A stretch of 43,973 bases of DNA from Clostridia bacterium (GCA_017468205.1 JAFUJK010000039.1:1-43973); one strand, 5' to 3'; shown: positions 36,963 to 43,830, counted from the stretch's first letter. The notes: a model not told the origin generated them from the sequence alone. Made by a program: numbers and translations.

Positions 36963-37043
36963 AATGACTTAATACCTCCTTACAAGATTAATCGAATGTT
37001 CTTATGAAATAGTCCCCATTCACAGCGGACCACTCGAAGCCAT
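36963..37043 (-). promoter_or_regulatory. Structured 5' leader of rplS, candidate L19 autoregulatory leader
   Basis: The predicted leader RNA can form an 8-bp stem AGTGGTCC/GGACTATT (37034-37027 with 37015-37008, two G-U pairs) with an 11-base loop. GAATG in that loop (37021-37017) is complementary to CATTC downstream (36998-36994), which would make a pseudoknot. L19 leaders are known in Bacillota; I cannot confirm a match to that family from memory. Confidence 0.5.
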
Positions 37044-37049
37044 AGTTGC

Positions 37050-37078
37050 ATTATATCATAATTTTTTATGTTTGGCAA
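37050..37078 (-). promoter_or_regulatory. Sigma-A-type promoter of rplS
   Basis: Minus strand: TTGCCA (37073-37078), a 17-bp spacer, then a perfect TATAAT (37050-37055). It lies between the yraN stop and rplS. Confidence 0.85.
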
Positions 37079-37109
37079 TAGAAAAAAGCGAATTTTTTTA
37101 GAATTTTTT

Positions 37110-37448
37110 TTAGAAAGCGCCCTCAATTAGATTTATTTCATTATCAAGCACTTCAACCACATCAAATCTTAAAGGAATATTATACAATCTTTTAAATCGC
37201 TGATAATATAATGCAAGTCTTCTTAACTTTTCTTGTTTTTGCTCGTCAACAGCCTCACAGGGACGTCCAAAAAGGCAACTCGAACGAGTTTTTACTTCGA
37301 CAAACACTAAAGTTTCGCCTTGTCTTGCGATTACGTCAACCTCTCCCAATGCGCAACGATAGTTTTTCTCCAAAATCTTATATTTATGCTTTTTTAAATA
37401 CTTAACCGCTTTCTTTTCGCCCGCTATTCCTAGCGCAATATGATTCAT
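37110..37448 (-). CDS. yraN: YraN family (UPF0102) endonuclease-like protein
   Basis: A 112-residue member of UPF0102, a family with a restriction-endonuclease-like fold and no settled function. The presumed active-site residues are present: E36 and D38 in GEVDVIA, and E51-x-K53 in VFVEVKTRSS. The N-terminal GIAGEKKAVKYLKKHKYKILEKNYR pattern (in part: GEKKAVKYL, ILEKNYR) is also typical. AGGTG lies before the ATG and overlaps the end of rbgA, from which it is separated by only 7 bases, so the two are co-transcribed. This neighbourhood with rbgA and rplS is common in Bacillota. Confidence 0.92.
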   Translation of the reverse strand: MNHIALGIAGEKKAVKYLKKHKYKILEKNYRCALGEVDVIARQGETLVFVEVKTRSSCLFGRPCEAVDEQKQEKLRRLALYYQRFKRLYNIPLRFDVVEVLDNEINLIEGAF

Positions 37449-37455
37449 AATTCAC

Positions 37456-38301
37456 CTAAACAATTTTATCTAACGTTATTTTTCCAAGTCTACCCTTTCT
37501 AAAATCGTCCAAAATTGCACGAGCGCCTCGCTCCCAATCAAGGTCGCCTCCCTTGATTATAAACTTACGTTTTTCACAAACCTTAGCCAAATAGTCAACT
37601 GGTTGCGCATCGGTCAATAATTCAATATCATATCGTTCAAGAAATTGACTAGGATATTCTTTGAGCATTTTCGCGATAAAGTCAAGCACCAATTCTGCAG
37701 GGTCAAGCACTTCATCCTTAATTGCATTAATATATGCAAGATTATGTGCTATCTCATTATCTTCAAAAGATGGCCATAGAGTACCCGGAGTATCTAAAAC
37801 TTCGATGTTCCCTGCAACTTTTACCCATTGAGTTGAGCGAGTTACGCTTGGACGGTCCCCCGTGATTGCTTTATACTTGCCACAAAGGTTATTTATCAAA
37901 GTACTTTTTCCGCAGTTTGGCACACCTATAACCATAGCCCGCAGGGGCATAGTAATACCCTTTTCGCGATTGCGTTCCAACTTTTGCGCAAGCAACTTTT
38001 CCATTCCCGCAACAATAGCCTTACTTGCATTCGTCATAGTCGAAACAAGAGGAATGGCAAGTCTATTTTCACCTGTCAAGCGCTTCTGCCACTCTTGCGT
38101 TTGCCTATCGTCTGAAAGGTCAGTTTTATTCAATACATAAATAATAGGTTTTGAACCAATTATCTGCGTAAATTGAGGGTTTTGACAACTAAAAGGCGCA
38201 CGAGAATCAAGGACATAAATTACCAAATCAACCTTTTTTACATTTTGCTCCATTTCTCGCAAAGCCTTTGTCATATGCCCTGGAAACCACTGAATAATCA
38301 T
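37456..38301 (-). CDS. rbgA: Ribosome biogenesis GTPase RbgA (YlqF)
   Basis: A circularly permuted GTPase needed for late assembly of the 50S subunit. The 281 residues carry the N-terminal WFPGHMTKA, then G4 NKTD (58-61), G1 GVPNCGKS (126-133), G2 threonine in SVTRSTQW and G3 DTPG (170-173), followed by the C-terminal RNA-binding helical domain. Two bases... one base separates it from the trmD stop codon, and its AAGGAGG site is inside the trmD end. It is in the ylxM-to-yraN run with other ribosome genes, consistent with its role. Confidence 0.96.
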   Translation of the reverse strand: MIIQWFPGHMTKALREMEQNVKKVDLVIYVLDSRAPFSCQNPQFTQIIGSKPIIYVLNKTDLSDDRQTQEWQKRLTGENRLAIPLVSTMTNASKAIVAGMEKLLAQKLERNREKGITMPLRAMVIGVPNCGKSTLINNLCGKYKAITGDRPSVTRSTQWVKVAGNIEVLDTPGTLWPSFEDNEIAHNLAYINAIKDEVLDPAELVLDFIAKMLKEYPSQFLERYDIELLTDAQPVDYLAKVCEKRKFIIKGGDLDWERGARAILDDFRKGRLGKITLDKIV

Positions 38302-38302
38302 A

Positions 38303-38974
38303 TTAATCCTCCTTAATTAAATCAGGTCTGCGTTTGCGTGTTATTTCTTCGCTCTGCTCTTTTCGCCATTTCGCAATGAGCGCGTGATTACCACTCAACA
38401 AAACATCAGGAACCTTATGTCCTCGAAACTCGGATGGACGTGTATATTGAGGATATTCAAGCAATCCATTCTCAAAACTTTCTTCAAGAGCGGAATGTTC
38501 ATTTCCAAGTACATCAGGCAACAAACGAGCAACCGCATCAACAACAACCATAGCAGGAAGTTCACCGCCTGTTAAAACAAAATCGCCAATGCTAATCTCC
38601 TCATCGACATATATATCAATAATACGCTGGTCAATTCCTTCATAATGTCCACAAATTAAAACCAAATGCTCAATTTTTGCCATATTTTTCGCCATACTTT
38701 GGCTAAAAGTCTTACCCTTGGGGGACATATAGTACACGCAAGATTTATCCGTAACCACGCTATCAAGGCAATCAGCAAGAGGCTGAGGCATCATAAGCAT
38801 ACCGTCCCCACCGCCAAAAATCTCGTCATCGCATTTTTTGTGCTTATCTGTCGAAAAATCGCGAATATTGATAACATTAATATCCAATTTTCCACTATTA
38901 ACTGCGCGACCAATAATACTTTCCTTTAATGGCGCAAAACTATCTGGGAAAAGGGTTAGTATATCAATCTTCAT
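38303..38974 (-). CDS. trmD: tRNA (guanine-37-N1)-methyltransferase
   Basis: A SPOUT-class methyltransferase that makes m1G37 next to the anticodon and prevents +1 frameshifting. The 223 residues show DILTLFPDSF at the start, the GGGDGMLM loop, the AdoMet-binding trefoil knot (LICGHYEGIDQRI, SIGDFVLTGGELPA) and YTRPSEFRGHKVPDVLLSGNH (quoted in part: YTRPSEFRG). The length is slightly short of the usual 240 but nothing conserved is missing. Its ATG lies inside the end of rimM (11-base overlap), so the two are translationally coupled. Confidence 0.97.
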   Translation of the reverse strand: MKIDILTLFPDSFAPLKESIIGRAVNSGKLDINVINIRDFSTDKHKKCDDEIFGGGDGMLMMPQPLADCLDSVVTDKSCVYYMSPKGKTFSQSMAKNMAKIEHLVLICGHYEGIDQRIIDIYVDEEISIGDFVLTGGELPAMVVVDAVARLLPDVLGNEHSALEESFENGLLEYPQYTRPSEFRGHKVPDVLLSGNHALIAKWRKEQSEEITRKRRPDLIKED

Positions 38975-39458
38975 AGTCCGTTACCTCTAAATATTTTTTA
39001 CGATTAGCAATGATTTTCTTCGTTTTTGTATCAATGCTAGTAAACACATCTTCAACAAAAGGGCAAAGCGTGTTACTAAACCCGTGGTGTATTTCAAAAA
39101 TATCTTTTGAGCCATAGTTCTCTATGTTGATAATCTCACCAACGCGCTCACCATCTTCAAAAAAAACTTCACACCCTATCAAATCTTCATAAAAAAATTG
39201 CCCATCTTCCAAATCAGGCAAGGCTTCGCGCTCAACCGATAAAATTGCATCGCGATATTCCTCGGCATCATTTCGGTCGCGAATAATATCCAATTTTAAA
39301 TAAACTCCATCTTCTCGAATACTCGCACTCTCTATTTTCGCCTGTGTTCCATTAATACTTACATACTCAATTTCTTTAAAAAAATCAGGATTAGACAATG
39401 GCAAAACCTTGATTTCGCCTTTTATTCCCTGAGGTTTCAATACTTTTCCTATTTGCAT
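38964..39458 (-). CDS. rimM: 16S rRNA processing factor RimM
   Basis: It assists maturation of the 30S head through binding to S19. The 164 residues consist of the N-terminal RimM beta-barrel (IGKVLKPQGIKGEIKVLP) and the C-terminal PRC-barrel (FFYEDLIGCEVF, CPFVEDVFTSIDTKTKKI in part). GGGAGG precedes the ATG. A gap of 120 bases separates it from rpsP. That gap holds a promoter-like sequence and a terminator-like hairpin, so rimM and the genes after it may be controlled apart from rpsP. Confidence 0.95.
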   Translation of the reverse strand: MQIGKVLKPQGIKGEIKVLPLSNPDFFKEIEYVSINGTQAKIESASIREDGVYLKLDIIRDRNDAEEYRDAILSVEREALPDLEDGQFFYEDLIGCEVFFEDGERVGEIINIENYGSKDIFEIHHGFSNTLCPFVEDVFTSIDTKTKKIIANRKKYLEVTDYED

Positions 39459-39472
39459 AATTTCCTCCCAAC

Positions 39473-39500
39473 AAAAAACGAGAGAACTCTCCCCCGTTTA
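39473..39500 (-). terminator. Terminator or attenuator between rpsP and rimM
   Basis: Minus strand: AAACG, GGGGAGAG, TT, CTCTC, GTTTTTT. The outer 4 bp and inner 4-5 bp pair, with four unpaired G on one side (39476-39499), and a run of six T follows. It ends 15 bases before the rimM start and just ahead of GGGAGG. Confidence 0.6.
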
Positions 39501-39525
39501 ACTTTTTTGGAAAAAGCCTAGCAAT

Positions 39526-39554
39526 ATTTTACACTAAAAAACAATTTTTAGCAA
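39526..39554 (-). promoter_or_regulatory. Possible promoter upstream of rimM
   Basis: Minus strand: TTGCTA (39549-39554), a 17-bp spacer, then TAAAAT (39526-39531). A transcript from here would pass through the hairpin at 39473-39500 before rimM. Confidence 0.5.
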
Positions 39555-39578
39555 TCATATTTGGCTTTAAAATTCAAA

Positions 39579-39926
39579 TTACTCTGCTACTGGTGCATCA
39601 GTTGTTTCAGTTGCAGCTGCTTCTTCAGCTGGTTTTGGTGCTGGTGGCATTTGTTTTGGACGTGGAGCAACATAAGGTTTTGCTTGCATAATGCCGTCCT
39701 TTACAAGAAGCTCACGAGCGGTTTCTGTTGGTGTAGCGCCTACGCTCAACCAGTAAGCAATACGTTCCTTATCAAGTTTAAGTTCAAAAGGTTTTCTCAA
39801 TGGGTCGTATGTACCCAAAATTTCGATAAACTTACCGTTTCTTGCACAACGAGAGTCTGCTGCAACCATACGGTAGAATGGTGATTTCTTGTCGCCGTAG
39901 CGAGCGAGTCTGATTTTAACTGCCAT
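39579..39926 (-). CDS. rpsP: 30S ribosomal protein S16
   Basis: A small-subunit protein. The conserved core is in the first 80 residues: AVKIRLARYGDKKSPFYR, AADSRCARNGKFIEILGTYDP and LDKERIAYWLSVGA (quoted in parts). The 115-residue length exceeds the usual 80-95 because of a C-terminal extension rich in Ala, Pro, Glu and Thr (about 88-115). Such low-complexity tails occur in some Clostridia. AAGGAG precedes the ATG. It follows ffh by 43 bases. The KH-domain gene (khpA, ylqC) that follows rpsP in B. subtilis is missing here. Confidence 0.96.
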   Translation of the reverse strand: MAVKIRLARYGDKKSPFYRMVAADSRCARNGKFIEILGTYDPLRKPFELKLDKERIAYWLSVGATPTETARELLVKDGIMQAKPYVAPRPKQMPPAPKPAEEAAATETTDAPVAE

Positions 39927-39969
39927 AGTTTTTTCTCCTTAATAATTTTGATTTATAATTTTCGTTTTA

Positions 39970-41286
39970 TTAGAACGGAAATTTACCTTTTCTTTTCTTG
40001 CCACCATACTGGCGCATCAATTCCTTGCTTTGGCTAAACTGCTTTAACAAAGTGTTAACCTCTTGAATTGTTGTACCACTACCATTGGCAATACGTTTTT
40101 TCTGCCCCGCTTTAATAATATCAGGGTCAAATCGTTCCGCTGGTGTCATTGATTGGATAATTGCCTTGTTTTTTGCAATTTCACGTTCATCAATCGTAAC
40201 ACCACCCATTTTTCCACGCAACCCCGGAATCATATCCATAAGTGCGTTAATGTCGCCCATTTTATTTAGGCTTTCGATTTGTTGCAAATAGTCCTGCAAA
40301 GTAAAACTATTTTCTCTAAACGACTTTTGCAATCTCTGCATTTCTTGCTCATCGACTGCATTTTGCGCCTTCTCGATTAAAGTTAGCACATCGCCCATTC
40401 CCAAAATCCTGCTAGCCATACGGTCTGGATGGAATGGCTCCAAGTCGCCTTGTTTTTCACCGATACCACAGAACTTAATTGGTTTACCTGTAACAGCCTT
40501 AACTGAAAGCGCAACACCACCACGTGTATCACCGTCAAGTTTTGTTACAACAATACCAGTTACGTCGAGTTGGTCATTAAATTCCTTTGCAACGTTTACA
40601 GAATCTTGACCAGTCATTGCATCAATTGTGAACAAGATTTCATTTGGAGTTATAGCGCTCTTCATTCGCTTCAACTCCTCCATCATACCCTCATCGATAT
40701 GCAATCTACCCGCAGTATCCACAATAACAACATCGAGATTTTGCTGTTTTGCGTGTTCGATACCTTGCATTGCAGTCCTAACCGGGTCCTGCGTGCCACG
40801 TTCAAACACTTCAACATTAGCATTTTTGCCGACAATTTTAAGTTGGTCTATCGCCGCATTACGATATATATCACAAGCAACCAACAAAACTTTCTTCCCT
40901 TGGCTTTTAAGCAAACTAGCCAACTTTCCACAAAGAGTAGTTTTACCAGCACCTTGCAAACCACACATCATAATGACCGCAGGCGGAGTGCCATTTAATT
41001 CAAGTTTTGATTGTGTACTACCCATAAGGTTTACTAATTCGTCTCTCACAATCTTAATAACTTGTTGCCCCGGCGTGAGGCTTTGCATAACCTCCTCACC
41101 TTTTGCCTTTTCAGTTACATCGGCAATAAACTTTTTGGCAACAGCATAGTTGACATCAGCCTCCAAAAGAGCAACACGAATTTCGCGCATAGCCTGATTT
41201 ATTTCAAGTTCGGTCAACTTTCCACGTTGTGTAATCTTGCTAAAAATATGGTTTAGCCTTTGTGATAAGCCATCAAACATTGCCAT
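39970..41286 (-). CDS. ffh: Signal recognition particle protein Ffh
   Basis: The protein part of SRP; it binds signal sequences emerging from ribosomes and, with SRP RNA and FtsY, delivers them to the membrane. The 438 residues show the N domain (ALLEADVNYAVAKKF), the G domain with GLQGAGKTT (109-117), DTAGRL and TKLDGDTRGG, and the M domain (about 300-438) with MGDINALMDMIPG and the RNA-binding RIANGSGT. Length is close to normal. The start at 41286 is kept because GGAGG, within the end of ylxM, is 8-9 bases before it; a second ATG is six bases later. The gene follows ylxM by 3 bases. Confidence 0.97.
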   Translation of the reverse strand: MAMFDGLSQRLNHIFSKITQRGKLTELEINQAMREIRVALLEADVNYAVAKKFIADVTEKAKGEEVMQSLTPGQQVIKIVRDELVNLMGSTQSKLELNGTPPAVIMMCGLQGAGKTTLCGKLASLLKSQGKKVLLVACDIYRNAAIDQLKIVGKNANVEVFERGTQDPVRTAMQGIEHAKQQNLDVVIVDTAGRLHIDEGMMEELKRMKSAITPNEILFTIDAMTGQDSVNVAKEFNDQLDVTGIVVTKLDGDTRGGVALSVKAVTGKPIKFCGIGEKQGDLEPFHPDRMASRILGMGDVLTLIEKAQNAVDEQEMQRLQKSFRENSFTLQDYLQQIESLNKMGDINALMDMIPGLRGKMGGVTIDEREIAKNKAIIQSMTPAERFDPDIIKAGQKKRIANGSGTTIQEVNTLLKQFSQSKELMRQYGGKKRKGKFPF

Positions 41287-41289
41287 AAA

Positions 41290-41631
41290 CTAGTCCTCCA
41301 AACTTTTAAATAATTGCGTAAATTCCTCAGTAATTTTGCCCATTAATGCCTCGTCTTTTGTAATTGCCTTAGCCTTTTGTGGAATGTTCTCTAAAATTTT
41401 CTCATATTTGGCATAAAGCCCGAGCTTTTTCTCCATATCTTCGAGTTTATTTAGAGTTCTTCTCAAAATTTCGCTCACAGCCTGCCTAGTCGTTCCCGAC
41501 TCGTCGGCAATTTCAGAAAGACTTGCGTTATAGTTAAGATAACTACGCGCAATAAAGAGTTGCTTTTCTGTTAGCAAACCTCCATAAAAATCTAGCAAGC
41601 CACATGCCCTTATTACTTGATTGATTTTCAC
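41290..41631 (-). CDS. ylxM: YlxM-like putative helix-turn-helix protein (UPF0122)
   Basis: A 113-residue member of UPF0122, known to bind the SRP complex in streptococci and always placed beside ffh. It resembles sigma-70 region 4: LTEKQLFIARSYLNYNASLSEIADESGTTRQAVSEILRR contains the helix-turn-helix (key phrases SLSEIADESGTTRQAVSE). The tail is a charged helix. It starts with GTG at 41631, preceded by GAGGTG. It is the first gene of the ylxM-ffh-rpsP run, with a perfect-consensus promoter and a tight hairpin at the 5' end of the message. Confidence 0.94.
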   Translation of the reverse strand: MKINQVIRACGLLDFYGGLLTEKQLFIARSYLNYNASLSEIADESGTTRQAVSEILRRTLNKLEDMEKKLGLYAKYEKILENIPQKAKAITKDEALMGKITEEFTQLFKSLED

Positions 41632-41649
41632 GAACGCACCTCGATATGC

Positions 41650-41671
41650 TGTAAAGTATTTCTACTTTACA
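41650..41671 (-). promoter_or_regulatory. Perfect hairpin/palindrome at the ylxM-ffh transcription start
   Basis: TGTAAAGTA-N4-TACTTTACA: a 9-bp stem (41650-41658 and 41663-41671). As RNA it closes on a GAAA tetraloop. It starts about 4 bases after the -10 box, so it is either a 5'-end stem-loop of the mRNA or a protein-binding operator. Confidence 0.6.
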
Positions 41672-41674
41672 CCT

Positions 41675-41703
41675 ATTATAACCCCACTAACTCATTTTGT
41701 CAA
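41675..41703 (-). promoter_or_regulatory. Perfect-consensus promoter of ylxM-ffh
   Basis: Minus strand: TTGACA (41698-41703), a 17-bp spacer, then TATAAT (41675-41680). Confidence 0.88.
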
Positions 41704-41743
41704 TAGTTTAATTACAATTTGTATGATTTTTTTGAAATTGTTA

Positions 41744-41749
41744 TATAAT
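41744..41749 (+). promoter_or_regulatory. Possible -10 box of the lytic transglycosylase gene
   Basis: TATAAT ends eight bases before the ATG at 41757. No good -35 box is visible at 16-18 bases. If used, transcription would start at or within one base of the start codon. Confidence 0.4.
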
Positions 41750-41756
41750 AAATAAT

Positions 41757-42296
41757 ATGAATAAAGTCATTACATTCTTGTCTATATATATTATAGGGAT
41801 TATTTTTGTTTGCGCGCTAATCATAGCCGTTTTTTTACATTTCTATCCATTAAAATATCGCGACTTAATAGAAAAATATTCAACGACATATACCCTTGAA
41901 CCCGAACTTGTGGCTAGTGTAATAAATGCCGAAAGCGGTTTTGATAAAAATTCCGTTTCAAACGCAGGCGCTATTGGCCTTATGCAACTTTTGCCTAGTA
42001 CTGCCGAATATATCGCAAATATTAACAGCATTACGTATAGCCAGGAAAAACTTTTTGACCCCGAGTATAACATTTGTCTTGGTTGCGCTTATCTAAATTA
42101 TTTAATAAAAAAATTTGACGACATCAACACCGCGTTATGCGCCTACAATGCAGGCCCTGGAAATGTTGCCCATTGGCTTGAAAACCCGAAATTTACACAA
42201 AACGGCTTAACACTAACATCAACGCCATTCCCCGCAACAAACTTCTACCTAGCCAAAATTAGACAAAACCAACAAATTTACACAAAATTTTTCTAA
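41757..42296 (+). CDS. Membrane-anchored SLT-type lytic transglycosylase
   Basis: It cleaves the glycan strands of peptidoglycan to a 1,6-anhydro product. Residues about 5-28 are a single N-terminal membrane helix, so the enzyme faces the wall. The SLT domain follows: catalytic E59 in VINAESGFD, AGAIGLMQLLPSTAEY, ICLGCAYLNYLI and ALCAYNAGPGNVAHW. At 179 residues it is a minimal form, like the YjbJ/CwlQ-type single-domain enzymes. No ribosome binding site precedes the ATG and no alternative start fits the helix. Divergent from ylxM. In a spore former it could act in growth or sporulation; sequence alone does not decide. Confidence 0.9.
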   Translation: MNKVITFLSIYIIGIIFVCALIIAVFLHFYPLKYRDLIEKYSTTYTLEPELVASVINAESGFDKNSVSNAGAIGLMQLLPSTAEYIANINSITYSQEKLFDPEYNICLGCAYLNYLIKKFDDINTALCAYNAGPGNVAHWLENPKFTQNGLTLTSTPFPATNFYLAKIRQNQQIYTKFF

Positions 42297-42309
42297 TTGC
42301 GTTATTTCG

Positions 42310-42339
42310 TTGACTAAATCATTTTTTTAATGCTATAAT
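42310..42339 (+). promoter_or_regulatory. Promoter of the DegV-family gene
   Basis: TTGACT (42310-42315), an 18-bp spacer, then TATAAT (42334-42339). GGAGG follows 12 bases later. Confidence 0.8.
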
Positions 42340-42360
42340 CTATCTTGTTTGGAGGCAAAT

Positions 42361-43227
42361 ATGGTTAAATTTTATGTAGATGCTTATGCTGATATGTTCG
42401 GACAAGAACTTGCGGATTGCGGTCTTGAACTCGCTCCTAGTAAAATTAAAAAAGGACGCTCAACCTCTATTTTTTCAGGATACGACTCAAAAACCAGCCA
42501 GCAAGATTTTGACCGCGACATTAAGGCTCAAAAATATCAAATCGTTCCACTTACATATCAAGAGTGGTACGACTTCTTTGAAAAGGAAATTCTCGACGGC
42601 AATGACGTCGTCTACTTCTCAATTTCAACCAAGTTGTTTATGGATAAAGGTGTTGCTATTAAAAAAGTTTTTAAAGACTTGAACAAAAAACACCCAAAAT
42701 GCACCGCCGTGCTAGTTGACACCCACACCGTATCACGTGGTACAAGCGAGATTGCAACACTCACAAAAGTCGTTTTTGATAAGGAAGGCAATCTTGATGA
42801 GGCGTTAGACTTTGCGGACGCGCTTATCGGAAAATTTGTTAGCGTAATTGCTGTTGATAGCGCTGATAGTTTGAAAAATAGTCCCGTACTAAACGTTGCT
42901 ATGCAAAACTTTACTGGCGCTTCAATTAACGTCAAACCAATCATTAGTATTGATACCGATGGAAATTTCAAAGTTCTCGATAAAACAAAGACATTTAAAT
43001 CCGCCGTTTCAAAACTTTATAGTAACGTAAAGGAAAATGGACTTAATATCGCAGACTACACTTTTAGTATCGTAAGTTTCAATGCTGATGCCGAAGCGCA
43101 AAGTTTGTATAATAAGTTCCGTGAAGTAGTGAACGAAAACGAAATTCGACTTGTTCCCCTATCACTAAATAACGCGATTTTGGTCGGTGGAAAATGTGTT
43201 GCTCTCACTTTTCATAGTAAATATTAA
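42361..43227 (+). CDS. DegV family protein, divergent
   Basis: DegV/FakB proteins bind a fatty acid and present it to FakA. The 288 residues fit the family. Recognisable parts are the N-terminal FYVDAYADMFG (family: TDSTADL), DVVYFSISTKLF, VLVDTHTVSRGTSEI (family: VDTxxxSxGxG) and the closing EIRLVPLSLNNAILVGGKCVAL. The TSQPS ligand motif and the SGTYQ motif, both common, are replaced by PLTYQEW and FMDKGV. Fatty-acid binding is thus uncertain. The start at 42361 follows GGAGG; the TTG upstream overlaps that site. It has its own promoter and terminator. FakA is encoded 22 kb away. Confidence 0.82.
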   Translation: MVKFYVDAYADMFGQELADCGLELAPSKIKKGRSTSIFSGYDSKTSQQDFDRDIKAQKYQIVPLTYQEWYDFFEKEILDGNDVVYFSISTKLFMDKGVAIKKVFKDLNKKHPKCTAVLVDTHTVSRGTSEIATLTKVVFDKEGNLDEALDFADALIGKFVSVIAVDSADSLKNSPVLNVAMQNFTGASINVKPIISIDTDGNFKVLDKTKTFKSAVSKLYSNVKENGLNIADYTFSIVSFNADAEAQSLYNKFREVVNENEIRLVPLSLNNAILVGGKCVALTFHSKY

Positions 43228-43262
43228 AAAATCATAGCAAAATGCTATGTTTTTTGTTTTTT
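43226..43262 (+). terminator. Rho-independent terminator of the DegV-family gene
   Basis: A 6-bp stem CATAGC/GCTATG (43233-43238 and 43244-43249) with a 5-base loop is followed by TTTTTTG and further T. Confidence 0.85.
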
Positions 43263-43338
43263 TTAGGCCTATATATACTATATGAAAAGTCGTAAAATAA
43301 AAAATTTTAAATTTTTTTAATTTTTTTTGAAAATTTTG

Positions 43339-43367
43339 TTGACAATAACAAAAAATAGTGGTAAGAT
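43339..43367 (+). promoter_or_regulatory. Promoter of the tRNA-Ala/tRNA-Ile unit
   Basis: TTGACA (43339-43344), a 17-bp spacer, then TAAGAT (43362-43367), about 32 bases before the first tRNA. Confidence 0.8.
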
Positions 43368-43399
43368 AAAAAAGTCATAAGTTTTAAGACACCTTTTAT

Positions 43400-43476
43400 G
43401 GGGGTGTAGCTCAGTTGGCTAGAGCACCTGCCTTGCAAGCAGTGGGTCAAGGGTTCGAGTCCCTTCATCTCCACCA
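43400..43476 (+). tRNA. tRNA-Ala (anticodon UGC)
   Basis: 77 bases including the encoded CCA. The acceptor arm pairs GGGGGTG with CATCTCC (two G-U pairs). The anticodon loop reads CT-TGC-AA in CTGCCTTGCAAGCAG, and the T arm is GGGTTCGAGTCCC. The discriminator base is A, as expected for alanine. Confidence 0.97.
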
Positions 43477-43481
43477 AATTG

Positions 43482-43508
43482 TGGGATTATAGTTTTGCTA
43501 TAATCCCA
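43482..43508 (+). other. Hairpin in the spacer between the two tRNAs
   Basis: An 11-bp perfect stem TGGGATTATAG/CTATAATCCCA with a 5-base loop and no T run. It may be a processing signal. A second hairpin, AAAGCAGA/TCTGCTTT with a 5-base loop, follows at 43517-43537. Confidence 0.5.
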
Positions 43509-43543
43509 TATTACTAAAAGCAGATTCTCTCTGCTTTGTTTAT

Positions 43544-43620
43544 GGGAAGTTAGCTCAGTTGGTTAGAGCACACGCCTGATAAGCGTGAGGTCGGTGGTTC
43601 GAGTCCACTACTTCCCACCA
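43544..43620 (+). tRNA. tRNA-Ile (anticodon GAU)
   Basis: 77 bases with encoded CCA. The acceptor arm pairs GGGAAGT with ACTTCCC, the anticodon stem-loop is CGCCTGATAAGCG with GAT as anticodon, and the T arm is GGTTCGAGTCC in context. It is co-transcribed with tRNA-Ala; no rRNA gene is visible in the window. Confidence 0.97.
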
Positions 43621-43625
43621 AGTTT

Positions 43626-43653
43626 GGTCGGTACAGTCCACTACTTCCCACCA
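43626..43653 (+). repeat. Partial copy of the tRNA-Ile 3' end (copy 1)
   Basis: The 28 bases begin GGTCGGTA and end in the same 18 bases as the tRNA-Ile 3' end including CCA. Relative to the tRNA the T loop has lost four bases, so it cannot fold as a tRNA. It directly follows the real gene and is itself followed by a terminator. Confidence 0.85.
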
Positions 43654-43655
43654 AA

Positions 43656-43685
43656 AAGGGTGTCCGTAAGGGCATCCTTTTTTTG
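43656..43685 (+). terminator. Terminator after tRNA-Ile and its first partial copy
   Basis: A 10-bp stem with two G-U pairs (AAGGGTGTCC/GGGCATCCTT), a GTAA loop and a run of seven T. Confidence 0.88.
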
Positions 43686-43802
43686 TGAGTTTGTGGACAC
43701 CGACCCAAGCAACACGAGCCAACTGAATTATGATAGTACAACCACCGCAATAAAAAATAAACTAAATCAAAGCACCAATCTCAATGGCGAGTATCCCTTT
43801 TT
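43686..43802. other. Short non-coding stretch between the two tRNA-end copies
   Basis: About 115 bases with no gene that I can support. Open frames on the minus strand here are translations of tRNA antisense and terminator sequence. Confidence 0.5.
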
Positions 43803-43830
43803 GGTCGGTATAGTCCACTACTTCCCACCA
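43803..43830 (+). repeat. Partial copy of the tRNA-Ile 3' end (copy 2)
   Basis: Identical to copy 1 over its 28 bases except one C/T difference (GGTCGGTATAG against GGTCGGTACAG), again ending in CCACCA-type sequence and again followed by a terminator (43831-43855). The preceding bases TTT are also shared. Confidence 0.85.

Noticed and set aside
40628..41149. 173-residue plus-strand frame within ffh
   Set aside because: Antisense of the conserved Ffh G domain with no ribosome binding site.
43400..43620. Ribosomal RNA operon, because tRNA-Ala(UGC) and tRNA-Ile(GAU) are typical rRNA spacer tRNAs
   Set aside because: The tRNAs have their own promoter and terminator, and no 16S, 23S or 5S sequence is present on either side in the window.
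43550..43750. 66-residue minus-strand frame containing VGSSGLEPPTSRLSG
   Set aside because: This is the well-known false protein made by translating the antisense of a tRNA gene; it overlaps tRNA-Ile and its first partial copy.
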